Origin: Nocardia vinacea NBRC 16497
GTDB lineage: Bacteria > Actinomycetota > Actinomycetes > Mycobacteriales > Mycobacteriaceae
Direction: 5' to 3'
Assembly: GCF_000308835.1 (NCBI RefSeq)
Contig: NZ_BAGN01000412.1
Span: forward strand, 1 to 59,711
Length of the DNA stretch: 59,711 nucleotides
Shown piece after piece: positions 25,729-34,212 of this stretch. The notes beneath the pieces were generated by a model. The model was given only the letters and a program-made list of their open reading frames with translations. It had not been told where the DNA came from and made no database searches. The position numbers and the translations under genes were made by a program. Positions within the stretch are counted from its first letter, which is position 1; each line of letters begins with the position of its first letter.

Positions 25729-27306
25729 TCAGGCGGTCCCGTCCTCGCGGTTCCACGCAAGCTGTTCTGGGTTTTCGCGAAATCTCTTGGTAATGGCCAG
25801 CTTTTGGATCTTGCCTGTCGTGCCGACGGGGAGAGCTTCCACGAACTCGACATGCTTGGGAACCTCCCAGAGGCCCACGCGCGCTCGGCAGAAATCCATC
25901 AACTCTTCCGGTGTCGAATGCGTATTCGGTGCTGCGACAACCACGGCAACAACGGCCTCGCCCCACTTCGGGTGCGCCGCACCGACAACGGCTACTTCCC
26001 CTACGCCCGGATGTTCGGCCAGGACATTCTCGACGACGGCCGGATAGACGTTGTAGCCGCCGGAGATGATCATGAACTTCTTCCGGTCCGTCAGGTGGAT
26101 CCGGCCGTCCTCGTCTGCATAGGCCATATCGCCCATATGGAACCAGCCGTTGCGGAATGCATCGGCCGTCTCACCGGGCATGTTGTGGTAGCGGTCCAGC
26201 ACGGGCCCGCGTACACAGATCTCTCCAGGAACTCTGGGGCCTACAGGCTTGTCGTCATCGTCGTGCAACTCGACGTCGACGTGCAGTAGCGGGCGGCCAA
26301 CTGGTGCAGGCCCACCGGAATCGAGGTGGTCGAGCAGGTGTCGCTCCATCACGACCGCGCCCGTCGCCTCGGTCGATCCGTACCAGTTCTGGAACGTACA
26401 CCCGAGAGTTTCCCGGGCGCGTTCGACGATGGCGGGCACGACCGGGCTCCCGAGGAGAACCACCGTCCGCAATGTGGTGAGCTGACGGGCCTGCTCCCGG
26501 CATTTCTGCTCGATCGCGTGGAGCATCGTCGGCACACAGAACATGACTGTTATCCCGCGGCGTTCGATGGTGTCGATAGCTTCGGCGGCGTCGAAGAGCC
26601 CTGGAAGAACAGTGGTGGCACCACTGGACATGCCATAGGTGTGGATGAAGATCGGAAACCCCGACCCCGGGAGATTGTTGAGGATGACGTCGTCCGCCGT
26701 GAACCCGGCCGCGTAGGGTGCCGACACCACCTGAGTTGCCGCTCCGACCTGGGTCAGCACCGCGCCTTTGGGGATGCCGGTGCTGCCGGACGTGTACGAG
26801 ATCGCAATAGGTGAGCGTGGATCGAGGTTCGGCTCTCGGCACTCTGTCTCCGAGCGGGCGATCAGGTGTTCGAGGTCGTGTTCGAGGCCGTGTCTCGGTC
26901 CGTAGCCGACGAGCAATCGCCCTGCGGCTCGCCAGCTTTCGAGGTAGTCGCTGAGCGGCCCGACGAACTTCTCCTGAATCAGAACGAGCCGGACGTCTGC
27001 GTCGCGGACGATGTGGTCCATTTCGCGAGGCGAGTACCGCCAGTTGATTCCGACGCGGACCATCCCGCCGTGGAAGCAAGCGTGCCAATGGTCGATCATC
27101 TCGATACGGTCCTGGGAGATGATGGCTACCCGCCGGCCCGGTTCGATACCGAGGTCTTGGAACCCTCGGGCAAGGCGACACGCCCGCTCGTGGATCTCGG
27201 CCCAGGTGCGGGTGTTTCGCCCCTCCGCGTAGGCCAGGTCCGCGCCGCGGACACGGGCCAGCCGGGTCGCGATCTCGCGTAGGTAGCTTGTCATTGCCTC
27301 ACACAC
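25729..27306 (-). CDS. AMP-dependent acyl-CoA ligase
   Basis: The product has 525 residues of the ANL superfamily. Motifs are ISYTSGSTGIPKGAVLT, YGSTEATG, GWFHMGDMAYADEDG and a C-terminal TGKIQKLAI with the catalytic Lys. It is the same length as the ligase at 28541-30118. An operator-like repeat lies 98 bp upstream. It is probably co-transcribed with the SnoaL-like gene that follows. Confidence 0.9.
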   Translation of the reverse strand: MCEAMTSYLREIATRLARVRGADLAYAEGRNTRTWAEIHERACRLARGFQDLGIEPGRRVAIISQDRIEMIDHWHACFHGGMVRVGINWRYSPREMDHIVRDADVRLVLIQEKFVGPLSDYLESWRAAGRLLVGYGPRHGLEHDLEHLIARSETECREPNLDPRSPIAISYTSGSTGIPKGAVLTQVGAATQVVSAPYAAGFTADDVILNNLPGSGFPIFIHTYGMSSGATTVLPGLFDAAEAIDTIERRGITVMFCVPTMLHAIEQKCREQARQLTTLRTVVLLGSPVVPAIVERARETLGCTFQNWYGSTEATGAVVMERHLLDHLDSGGPAPVGRPLLHVDVELHDDDDKPVGPRVPGEICVRGPVLDRYHNMPGETADAFRNGWFHMGDMAYADEDGRIHLTDRKKFMIISGGYNVYPAVVENVLAEHPGVGEVAVVGAAHPKWGEAVVAVVVAAPNTHSTPEELMDFCRARVGLWEVPKHVEFVEALPVGTTGKIQKLAITKRFRENPEQLAWNREDGTA

Positions 27307-27403
27307 CTCTCGTGGAAACGGCCATCACCGCATATGGACGTCTCACGCTGCGCAGTGAGCGACGATTGTGGCCTGAACGACCGTGTCCATTCGTGGGAAT
27401 ATT

Positions 27404-27418
27404 AATTTAACATAGAAA
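27404..27418. promoter_or_regulatory. Operator-like 15-bp inverted repeat, copy 3
   Basis: AATTTA-ACA-TAGAAA keeps the left half exactly and has mismatches in the right half. It sits in an AT-rich patch about 98 bp upstream of the ligase that starts at 27306. No good -35 is visible here. Confidence 0.55.
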
Positions 27419-27743
27419 ATATTTTGCCGCCAGGGTTCGTATCTCCCGATTGGACCCCCTCGACTCCGTGCTCACTCGGCGGTGCGCGCGATAACCGACG
27501 CAATATCCGCGAAGGTGCCGCCCCCATGGGACCGTAACGGGGTCGGGCTTGTAATCGCCACATCACCTGGTGGCTCGGTGGTCACCCTGCGTCGATGTCG
27601 ACACCAGATCTATAGCGCTGCGCTGGCCCAGTGCCGCTTCGATCCGCCTTGACCGCGCTTGTGGTTGTAGGCGGCGTCTCCCATTGCCGACAACGGCACC
27701 GAAAATGTGTCGAGACCTCATCCTCGCCCGTAACCAGACGCTC
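27419..27743. other. No recognised gene
   Basis: The stretch lies between the copy 3 repeat and the 3' end of the chimeric gene at 27744. Its open frames are short and lack family signatures. Confidence 0.4.
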
Positions 27744-28370
27744 TCACCGGTAGTCCCGATTCGGCAGGCCGTACTCCGGGAAGGTGCCCACCAACTCGAT
27801 CTGCAGCCCACCCCAGCCGCTCTCCCCTGATTCTTCGTCAACTATCCGTGCGACTTTCTCACGGAGCTGATGGATCTGCGGTTGCAAGTCGGGCTGTTCG
27901 ATGTCGTGGATGACGTCGCCGTCGATGTGGAGCCTGCCGCGGTCCTCGCCGTGGTAGTGACCTCGGTAGCCGTTGTACAGGCCCGGGCCGAGGCAGCTCG
28001 CAGTCGCACCGATCGGCTCAATCCTGAACCGGCGCCGCGAACCGTCGGACATGACGCAATTGAACTGGACCAGGTGAACCTGGCCTGCGGAATCGTAGTG
28101 CGGCCGCCATTCGACATCGGTTGCTGCGAGCTGGCCACGACGAGGGTCGCGGATGGTCGTAGTGTTCTCATCATGACGACCACGTGCGCTCTTCGAATCC
28201 CAATGGGCAAGGTGTAGCACCACAGGCCCGTGAGGGGTGTCGAGCCAACCGGGCGCGACCAAGGCGTCACGCTCGGGTGCGCGACCGGCCCAGAACCTCA
28301 GAAGAGAACCGATCGTGTGCTCGGACAGGATCGGCGCGATGTCGACATCGGATGTATCGGGAGTTGGCAT
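27744..28370 (-). CDS. Chimeric protein: ligase-like N-terminus plus unassigned domain
   Basis: The product has 208 residues. Residues about 10-35 (SEHTIGSLLRFWAGRAPERD) resemble the N-terminus of AMP ligases, as in the ligase at 13887-15518 (SDHTVGSLLADRA). From about residue 40 a different domain follows, with VEWRPHYDSAGQVHLVQF, RIEPIGA, YNGYRGHYHGEDRG and GDVIHDIEQPD. This second part resembles C-terminal domains of uncharacterised proteins near actinobacterial CoA-ester clusters (DUF7064-like, from memory). ATG at 28370 has AGGAG 9 nt upstream. It is either a degraded fusion or a truncated domain protein. Confidence 0.55.
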   Translation of the reverse strand: MPTPDTSDVDIAPILSEHTIGSLLRFWAGRAPERDALVAPGWLDTPHGPVVLHLAHWDSKSARGRHDENTTTIRDPRRGQLAATDVEWRPHYDSAGQVHLVQFNCVMSDGSRRRFRIEPIGATASCLGPGLYNGYRGHYHGEDRGRLHIDGDVIHDIEQPDLQPQIHQLREKVARIVDEESGESGWGGLQIELVGTFPEYGLPNRDYR

Positions 28371-28415
28371 CGATCGGCACTCCTCACAGCTCCAGAAGTC
28401 AGGGGGCAAAATTCG

Positions 28416-28430
28416 ATTTTAATGATCATT
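28416..28430. promoter_or_regulatory. Degenerate operator-like repeat and AATGATCATT palindrome
   Basis: ATTTTA-ATG-ATCATT matches the left half and spacer of the repeat at 4938 but only partly the right half. It also contains the perfect 10-bp palindrome AATGATCATT (28421-28430). It is located 46 bp upstream of the gene starting at 28370. Confidence 0.35.
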
Positions 28431-28540
28431 CGACAAGGGCCACTTTCGCGGTCGGCCGACGCCCCGACTCAGCTCCCTTGAATCACCTTGCAGTGGAGCA
28501 CATTTGGGTGCTGGTCGGGCGGTGCAGGCGAATTGCACAA

Positions 28541-30118
28541 CTACGACTCCAGTTCGACGAGCCTGTCAGAACGTGCCCGAGCCGCCTCCCTAACCTGCGC
28601 CTTCAGGACCTTCCCTGCCGCCGACAAGGGCAGGGCATCGACGAACTCGATACTGCGAGGCACTTTGTACGCGGCGAGCCGGGAACGGGCGAAGGCCTCG
28701 AGCTCATCTGCCGTAACCGCGGTCCCTGCTACCGGAACCACGACCGCGTGCACCGCCTCGACCCACACGGGGTGAGGCACCGCGACGACTGCGATGGCGC
28801 TGACTGCTGGATGCTGCGCCAAGACGTTCTCGACCTCGACGGAGAACACGTTCTCTCCGCCTGTGATGATGATCATGTCCTTGATCCGATCGGTGAGGTA
28901 GACGTAGCCGTCCGCGTCGAGCCGGGCGCCGTCGCCGGTGTGCATCCATCCGTCGTCATCAATCGCCTGCCGGGTCTGCTCGGGTGCGTTCCAGTAGCCC
29001 TTCATCACGCTCGCGCCGCGGACCACGAGTTCGCCGCTTTCACCGTTCGCGCATTCGGCACCGTCCAGGTCGACGACCTTCACCTCCACGAGCGGCGACG
29101 GCAGCCCGATGGAACTCAGCTTGCCCGATTTGCGCCCGCGCGAGGTGTGGTGCTCGGGCCCCAGCATGATCGTCATGGCGGTTTCGGTCATGCCATAGCC
29201 CTGTACGAACCGTGCGTTCGGGATCACTTCCATTGCCCGATCGAGCAGCGACGAGGTGATCGGTGACGTTCCGTAGACCACCTGTCGCAATGATTCGAGC
29301 TCGCCGGGGTCGAGGTTCGGCTGATCGAGGAACATCTTGATCATGGTGGGCGCGAGAAGGACATCCGTTACCGCGTGCCGCTGGATGGACCGCGCTACCT
29401 CGGCCGGGTCGAAGCCAGGAATCAGGACGTGCGTGCCGCCACCCAGCCAGTGCGCCACACTCATTTGGATCCCGCCCATGTGGAACAGCGGTGGTGCGTG
29501 TAGGAGGCGTTCGGTGGTTTCGCAACCCATGGCGCGCATACCGACACCCGCGACTACCAAGTTTTCATGGCTGAGTTCAACGGCTTTCGGCAAGCCCGTG
29601 GTTCCACCCGTGAACAGCAGGCACGCGGTGTCGTCCCCGCCGAAACCTCCGTCTTCGACGCTCGCATCCGCGCCGGAGATCAATTCCTCCCAGTCCGCGA
29701 CGTCCGGGCCGGCGGCGCCATGGAATCCGATCACTCGGGAGACAGACGGCGCGTCGGCCAGAATTTCCCGCGTTCGTGGCGCGAACGTCTGATCGACAAT
29801 CAGAACCGATGCCTCCACATGCCGCAGCGCGCGCACAGCTTCCTCGTTCGTCCAGCGGATGTTGAGCGGCGCCGGGATCGCTCCCATCCACCAGCACGCC
29901 ATGTAGTGTTCGAGGAACGCATCGGAGTTCAGCGCGAGAGCGCTGACCCGATCCCCGGGGCGCACCCCCAGCGCCCGCAATGCGCCAGCCGCGCGAGCAA
30001 TTCTGGTCACGAACTCTCGATGTGTGACCGTTCGATCACCATCGATCGTCGCGACACCGTCGGGCCGACTATAAGCGGCCCGCCGAATGCTCTGGGTCAA
30101 CTGCAATCGGACGCCCAT
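28541..30118 (-). CDS. AMP-dependent acyl-CoA ligase
   Basis: The product has 525 residues of the ANL superfamily. Motifs are LLFTGGTTGLPKA, GYGMTETAMT, GWMHTGDGARLDADG, KDMIIITGGENVFS and AAGKVLKAQVRE with the catalytic Lys. ATG at 30118 lies 1 bp beyond the stop of the upstream SnoaL-like gene, so the two are co-translated. It is one of three ligases (one broken) between 25 and 32 kb. Confidence 0.9.
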   Translation of the reverse strand: MGVRLQLTQSIRRAAYSRPDGVATIDGDRTVTHREFVTRIARAAGALRALGVRPGDRVSALALNSDAFLEHYMACWWMGAIPAPLNIRWTNEEAVRALRHVEASVLIVDQTFAPRTREILADAPSVSRVIGFHGAAGPDVADWEELISGADASVEDGGFGGDDTACLLFTGGTTGLPKAVELSHENLVVAGVGMRAMGCETTERLLHAPPLFHMGGIQMSVAHWLGGGTHVLIPGFDPAEVARSIQRHAVTDVLLAPTMIKMFLDQPNLDPGELESLRQVVYGTSPITSSLLDRAMEVIPNARFVQGYGMTETAMTIMLGPEHHTSRGRKSGKLSSIGLPSPLVEVKVVDLDGAECANGESGELVVRGASVMKGYWNAPEQTRQAIDDDGWMHTGDGARLDADGYVYLTDRIKDMIIITGGENVFSVEVENVLAQHPAVSAIAVVAVPHPVWVEAVHAVVVPVAGTAVTADELEAFARSRLAAYKVPRSIEFVDALPLSAAGKVLKAQVREAARARSDRLVELES

Positions 30119-30119
30119 G

Positions 30120-30539
30120 TCAGCCGTCGGCCAACTGCATCAGGGGGACACGATCGGTATAGACCTCGTCACGAGACAGTTCACCCGCCTCATTGACATG
30201 GATGATGTCCATGCCCGAGGTGGTGACGACCACACCGGCGCCGATTCGCCGGCGTACCTCCGCCTCCCACAGACACACCTGCGCGTTGCTGCCGGCGATT
30301 CTGCGGTCCTCGGTTACACGAAACTTCATCTCCCACACTTCCAGGAACCGTCGCACGTAACGCCGTACCCGCTCCTTGCCCACCACTCGGCCGCCACTGC
30401 CCGGATCTTGGTAGATCACGTCCTCGGAATAGGTCGCCAGCACCGCCTCCAGGTCGAGCGAGTTCCAGGCGTCGATACACCGACGGGTGGCGTCGAAGAT
30501 TTCTCGGTCCTCGAGCAAGCGGTCCACAACACTCTCCAT
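30120..30539 (-). CDS. SnoaL-like (NTF2-fold) protein
   Basis: The product has 139 residues. REIFDATRRCIDAWNSLD, YSEDVIYQDPG and TEDRRIAGSNAQVCLWE align throughout with the protein at 25284-25697, so they are paralogues. ATG at 30539 lies only 8 bp from the operator-like repeat, and no ribosome-binding site is visible, so a short-leader or leaderless message is likely. It precedes its ligase, opposite to the gene order of the other module. Confidence 0.8.
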   Translation of the reverse strand: MESVVDRLLEDREIFDATRRCIDAWNSLDLEAVLATYSEDVIYQDPGSGGRVVGKERVRRYVRRFLEVWEMKFRVTEDRRIAGSNAQVCLWEAEVRRRIGAGVVVTTSGMDIIHVNEAGELSRDEVYTDRVPLMQLADG

Positions 30540-30547
30540 CCATATTG

Positions 30548-30562
30548 AATCTAACCTAGATT
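30548..30562. promoter_or_regulatory. Operator-like 15-bp inverted repeat, copy 4
   Basis: AATCTA-ACC-TAGATT is a perfect 6+6 bp inverted repeat with a 3-bp spacer. It lies 8 bp upstream of the SnoaL-like start. A TTGACG hexamer (minus strand, 30587-30582) followed after 18 nt by TAATCT is a possible promoter overlapping it. Confidence 0.7.
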
Positions 30563-30590
30563 AATATCACCACGGACGAGCCGTCAATAC

Positions 30591-31345
30591 TCACGACCGG
30601 ATCGGAGATCCGTGCCGGTACGGGCCCGCCGCAGCCCACTGAGCAGTGGAGGCAATCTCCGAGCTCGCATTCCCGTCCTTTCGACGGCGGATTCGCGGCA
30701 CCCTCGACCAGTCGAGTTCGCGCAGAGCGCGTTTCAGCACCTTGCCGGCGGCGTTTCGCGGCAGCGGACGGTCACTGATCATCACGACTTCGGAACCTTG
30801 AAATCGGCCAGACTCGCCCGCGCCTGGGCGATCACACTATCGACATCGAGCGATACCCCTCACGGCACGCCGGCAGTGCTGCTACCGGTTCTCCCATGGT
30901 CGGGTTGGGAAGGCCCACAACAGCAACCTCCGCGACCCCCGCCATTGCGGCGAAGGCAATTTCGACTTCCGAGCAGTAGGCATTTTCGCCGCCGCGGTTG
31001 ATCATGTCTTTCGCACGATCGACGATGTGCACTCGTACCTCGTCGTCGATGGTCGCGATGTCGCCGGTGTGAAGCCACCCCCGATGATGGTCACCTTCGT
31101 CGCTGCCGGGTTGTTCCAGTAGCCGAGCATCACGTTCGGACCGCGAGCGAGCAACTCCCCCGTCCCGGTACGGGGATTCCGGGTCACAGATCTTCAGCTC
31201 GTTCGACGGCATCGCGTACCCGACCGACTCCGCGTATTCCTCGGCCTCGTCGTCGGGCAGCAAGGTGAGCACGCCGGTGATCTCGGTGAGCCCGAAGCCA
31301 TTTCCGATCGTCGTGGTCGACGGCAAGCCGATCCCGGTGCACGAT
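30591..31345 (-). pseudogene. AMP-dependent ligase, truncated and multiply frameshifted
   Basis: Pieces in three frames follow the normal ligase order: GNGFGLTEITGVLTLLP, GTGELLARGPNVMLGYWNN, GWLHTGDIATIDDEV, AKDMINRGGENAYCSEVEI, ASLADFKVPKS, and PLPRNAAGKVLKRALREL with the Lys region. At least four frame breaks separate them, and the first 300 residues are missing. It is a dead third copy of the ligases at 25729 and 28541. Confidence 0.88.
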
Positions 31346-31660
31346 GCAGTGGACAGGAGCCGCCTGACGTTGTTCTCCTTCGTCGGCGATCATTGGCAAC
31401 GCCTCCTCGCACACAACCCAGTGCCCTCCCCCGGCATCACAGTCGTGCCCATCGCGGCAAGCGGAGAAGCTTCCAGCGCTCTGATCCAAGTCGGCGAGGT
31501 CGGCGCAGTCGTCGTCAGGCCCGATGGCCACGTCTTCTGGCGGACGTCGTCCCCGGCCCATGACGCGACACCAGCGCTTCTCGAAGCCATCCGGCAGAAT
31601 TGGGGCAACTTCTACGGCCGTCCTGACGACGGAGTGGAATCGCATCGAACAGCACCTCGC
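31345..31660 (+). pseudogene. C-terminal fragment of a phenol-hydroxylase-type FAD monooxygenase
   Basis: The plus frame reads RLTLFSFVGDHWQRLLA, then VGEVGAVVVRPDGHVFWRT and ATPALLEAI. This is the thioredoxin-like C-terminal domain of TfdB/PHBH-group monooxygenases, including its signature VRPDGHVAWR-like strand. The catalytic FAD domains are missing and the fragment directly abuts the oppositely oriented ligase remnant. Confidence 0.7.
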
Positions 31661-31889
31661 CGAGACCAAGCATCGGAAGTCGGCTCGAGGTGATCTCTCG
31701 GAACACGGTCGGTCAATTTCACTCCGCAACCGGATGTTCGACGGTGGGTACCTCACTCACGGACGGTACGGGACGGCTGCGCTGTTCACGTGCGCAATAA
31801 CGGAACCCCTACCTCGACACTTGGCCGTGGCGCGCCAACGCCACTGCCCGGTCGCTGGACCATCGGTTCGCTGAAGAAATGACGTATCC

Positions 31890-32370
31890 CGTCGACGCGG
31901 CAGAACCCACGCGCGACGCCGGCGCCGGATCTGGTCAACCGGGACTTCACAGCGGCTGCGCCGGATCGGTTGTGGGTGGCGGACGCGACGCGGATTACGA
32001 CCGGTGAGGGTATGTTCTGGCTGGCGGTGGTCCGCGATGCATTCTGCAACGGGATCGTGAGCTGGAAATGCTCGGATCGCTGTGACACCGAGCTGGTGCT
32101 CGGGGCGCTCGGGTACGCGGTGTGGGCGCGCGCCGGGCAGCTGGTCCATAATACCGACCATGCTCGACCTACACGGCGATTCGGTTCGCAAACAGGTTGT
32201 CGGACAACGGGATCGCGCAGTCGATCGGTTTGGTCGGCGACAGCTGTGACAATGCGCTCATGGGGAACTTCTTCTCCACGCTCAAGACCGAGCTGGTCTA
32301 CCGGAACTCCTGGCGCACAAGGGAAGACGCGGAGAACGCGCTGTTCTCCTACATCGAGAAATCTCACCAA
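31890..32370 (+). mobile_element. IS3-family transposase (OrfB) remnant
   Basis: The plus frame encodes RDFTAAAPDRLWVADATRI with the first catalytic Asp and VVRDAFCNGIVSWKCSDR. After a frameshift around 32160-32195 it continues with SDNGIAQSIGLVGDSCDNAL and FFSTLKTELVYRN. The catalytic Glu that normally follows DNAL is replaced: the text reads MGNFF instead of MENFF. The start of OrfB, OrfA and terminal repeats are not visible. Inactive. Confidence 0.85.
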
Positions 32371-32374
32371 CGCA

Positions 32375-33120
32375 GGATGTCAAGCAGCAGTCGCATTTTC
32401 GGCCATAGCAAAGGCAAGCGCCGGGTCATAGGCCTGGCCGGATATCAGGCAGTGGTGCAGTTTGCTGAGCATGGCATTGAACAGTCTGCACAGTGCGGCT
32501 GTATGCCGCTCACCGCGGTCTCGGCGAGCTCGATAGAGCGCTTCCCGATCTTTGTCGTGACGGATAGCAGCGAGCGCCCAGACATATCCGGCGGTCGCGA
32601 GGCGGTCGTTCTTGGCGCGACGAGCATGCACGAAACTGGTCTTGCCTGACGCTCGGGTGACCGGGGCCGCGCCACGAAAGCTCTCACCCCTCGGGCATCG
32701 GCGAATCGATCGCGATCGTCGCCGATCTCGGCGAGGAACCGGGCGCCGAGTTGCGCTCCGACCCCGGTAAGCTGCTCACGATCCTGGAGTCGGGATGGGC
32801 CTGATAGGCGGTTTCGATGCTTGTTTCCAGTTCGGCCACCGTGGCGCAGATCGCGCCGAGCTGACGAAGCAAACCCTGTTGCAGCCCCATGACGCGTTCA
32901 ACAGTCGCCGGCTGGCGCATCGTGTGTTGACGCAGCAGTTCGTGCAGGCGGTCGGCTTCCTCGGCGATTCCACATTGCCGCCCAGCCTTCTTCAGCAAAA
33001 ACGACAACCTTCGTGTCGTCACCGGGGTCGGTACGGCCGCCAGGATGGTTCGGCCACGGAATCCAGCCGATGGCGTCCGCCCCGGACCGAACGCCGACAG
33101 CGCCGCTCGGTCCGGGGCGA
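32375..33120 (-). mobile_element. IS110-family transposase remnant
   Basis: The minus frames encode, in order, TILAAVPTPVTTRRLSFLL and KKAGRQCGIAEEADRLHELL, then after a frame break near 32690 AKNDRLATAGYVWALAAIR and HTAALCRLFNAMLSKLHHCL. These are the central and C-terminal parts of IS110-type DEDD transposases. The N-terminal RuvC-like domain is missing. It faces the IS3 remnant tail to tail. Confidence 0.85.
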
Positions 33121-33209
33121 GTCGCGATATGTCGTATGACCGCACGTTCATCGACTGCGGCGCGCAGGCCAGGCGCCGTCGAGGGCGTTCGCGGTTACCC
33201 GGGGACCGT

Positions 33210-34124
33210 TCAGATATCGGCATAGTGTTTCTGGATGGCCGTCCGGACGCTGGTGCGCAGCCAGCGGTGCGCGGGGTCGACGGCCTGCCTCGGATGCCAC
33301 GCGGCTGAGATGACCAGTGGTGGTAGGTCGGCTGCGACATTCAGGATGTTCAGACCCATTGTGGTGGCTGCGCGGCGAGCGAATCCCAGGCCGAGGAATC
33401 CAACGGTGTCGGTGGAGAAGATCAGGAACGCCATGGCGGTGAAGCTGGACACTTCGGCCGCAATCCGGCGCGGTGTCCCGGATTCGGTGAGGGCGGCGTC
33501 CAGTGGTCCGTGGGTTCGGCCGCGTCGGGTGCCCGTGATGTGCGGGAAGTCGCACAGTCGGGTGAGTGGGACGGGCCCGGGTTCGGCGGCGAGTGGGTGG
33601 CCGGGTGCCACCACGGCCACGAACGGCTCCTGGTAGAGCTCTTCAACCATGATCTCGGGGGCGGTGATCCGCAGGACGCCGACGTCGAGGTCGACCGAGC
33701 CGTTGCGGAGTGCCTGGACACTCTCCTCGTCTTCGTCGGTGAAGCGCAGGGTGATGCCGGGCGCGGTGCGGCGGGCGGCGTCCAGCAGGTTGGGGCCGAG
33801 GACGGCGGCCCACGTGTCGCCGCAGCGGATCGTCATCGTGCGCTGGACGCGGGCCAGGTCGGCGGCTCGGCTGGCGTCGACCAGGCCGCGGACCTCGGCG
33901 AGCAGCGCCCGAACCTGCGGGGCCAGTGCTGACGCGAGCGGGGTGGGGACCATTCCCTGTCCGGCCCGGACGAGCAACGGGTCGCCGAGAGCGCGGCGGA
34001 GTCGGCCGAGCGCGCGGGAGGTGGCGGGTACGGACAGCCGCAGCCGCTCGGCGGCGCCGGTCACGGTGCCTTCGGACAGCAGGGCATCGAGGGTCACCAG
34101 CAGGTTGAGATCGAAGTCGCCCAC
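33210..34124 (-). CDS. LysR-family transcriptional regulator
   Basis: The product has 304 residues. The N-terminal winged helix reads FDLNLLVTLDALLSEGTV, then AAERLRLSVPATSRALGRLR. A LysR substrate-binding domain follows. GTG at 34124 gives the standard LysR N-terminus, although a TTG at 34175 would also be in frame. It is divergent from the amidohydrolase-like gene and so probably regulates the cassette 34213-37998 in response to an aromatic effector. Confidence 0.88.
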   Translation of the reverse strand: MGDFDLNLLVTLDALLSEGTVTGAAERLRLSVPATSRALGRLRRALGDPLLVRAGQGMVPTPLASALAPQVRALLAEVRGLVDASRAADLARVQRTMTIRCGDTWAAVLGPNLLDAARRTAPGITLRFTDEDEESVQALRNGSVDLDVGVLRITAPEIMVEELYQEPFVAVVAPGHPLAAEPGPVPLTRLCDFPHITGTRRGRTHGPLDAALTESGTPRRIAAEVSSFTAMAFLIFSTDTVGFLGLGFARRAATTMGLNILNVAADLPPLVISAAWHPRQAVDPAHRWLRTSVRTAIQKHYADI

Positions 34125-34191
34125 GTCGGACAATATATTGCACGCGACGCAAGTATTGGGGTAATAACGTTGCAATTGACATCAAATCGCT
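34125..34191. promoter_or_regulatory. Divergent promoter region of the LysR cassette
   Basis: This short AT-rich gap contains the palindrome CAATATATTG (34131-34140) and an inverted pair TTGC-N7-GCAA (34138-34152), plus TTGCAA further right. Such dyads are compatible with LysR binding sites but are not proven. Confidence 0.45.
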
Positions 34192-34212
34192 GTGCGGTGG
34201 ATCGTTGATGGC

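Noticed and set aside
4938..30562. KstR/KstR2 control of the catabolic operons
   Set aside because: The shared dyad lacks the AACnnGTT or CAAG/CTTG half-sites of those regulators.
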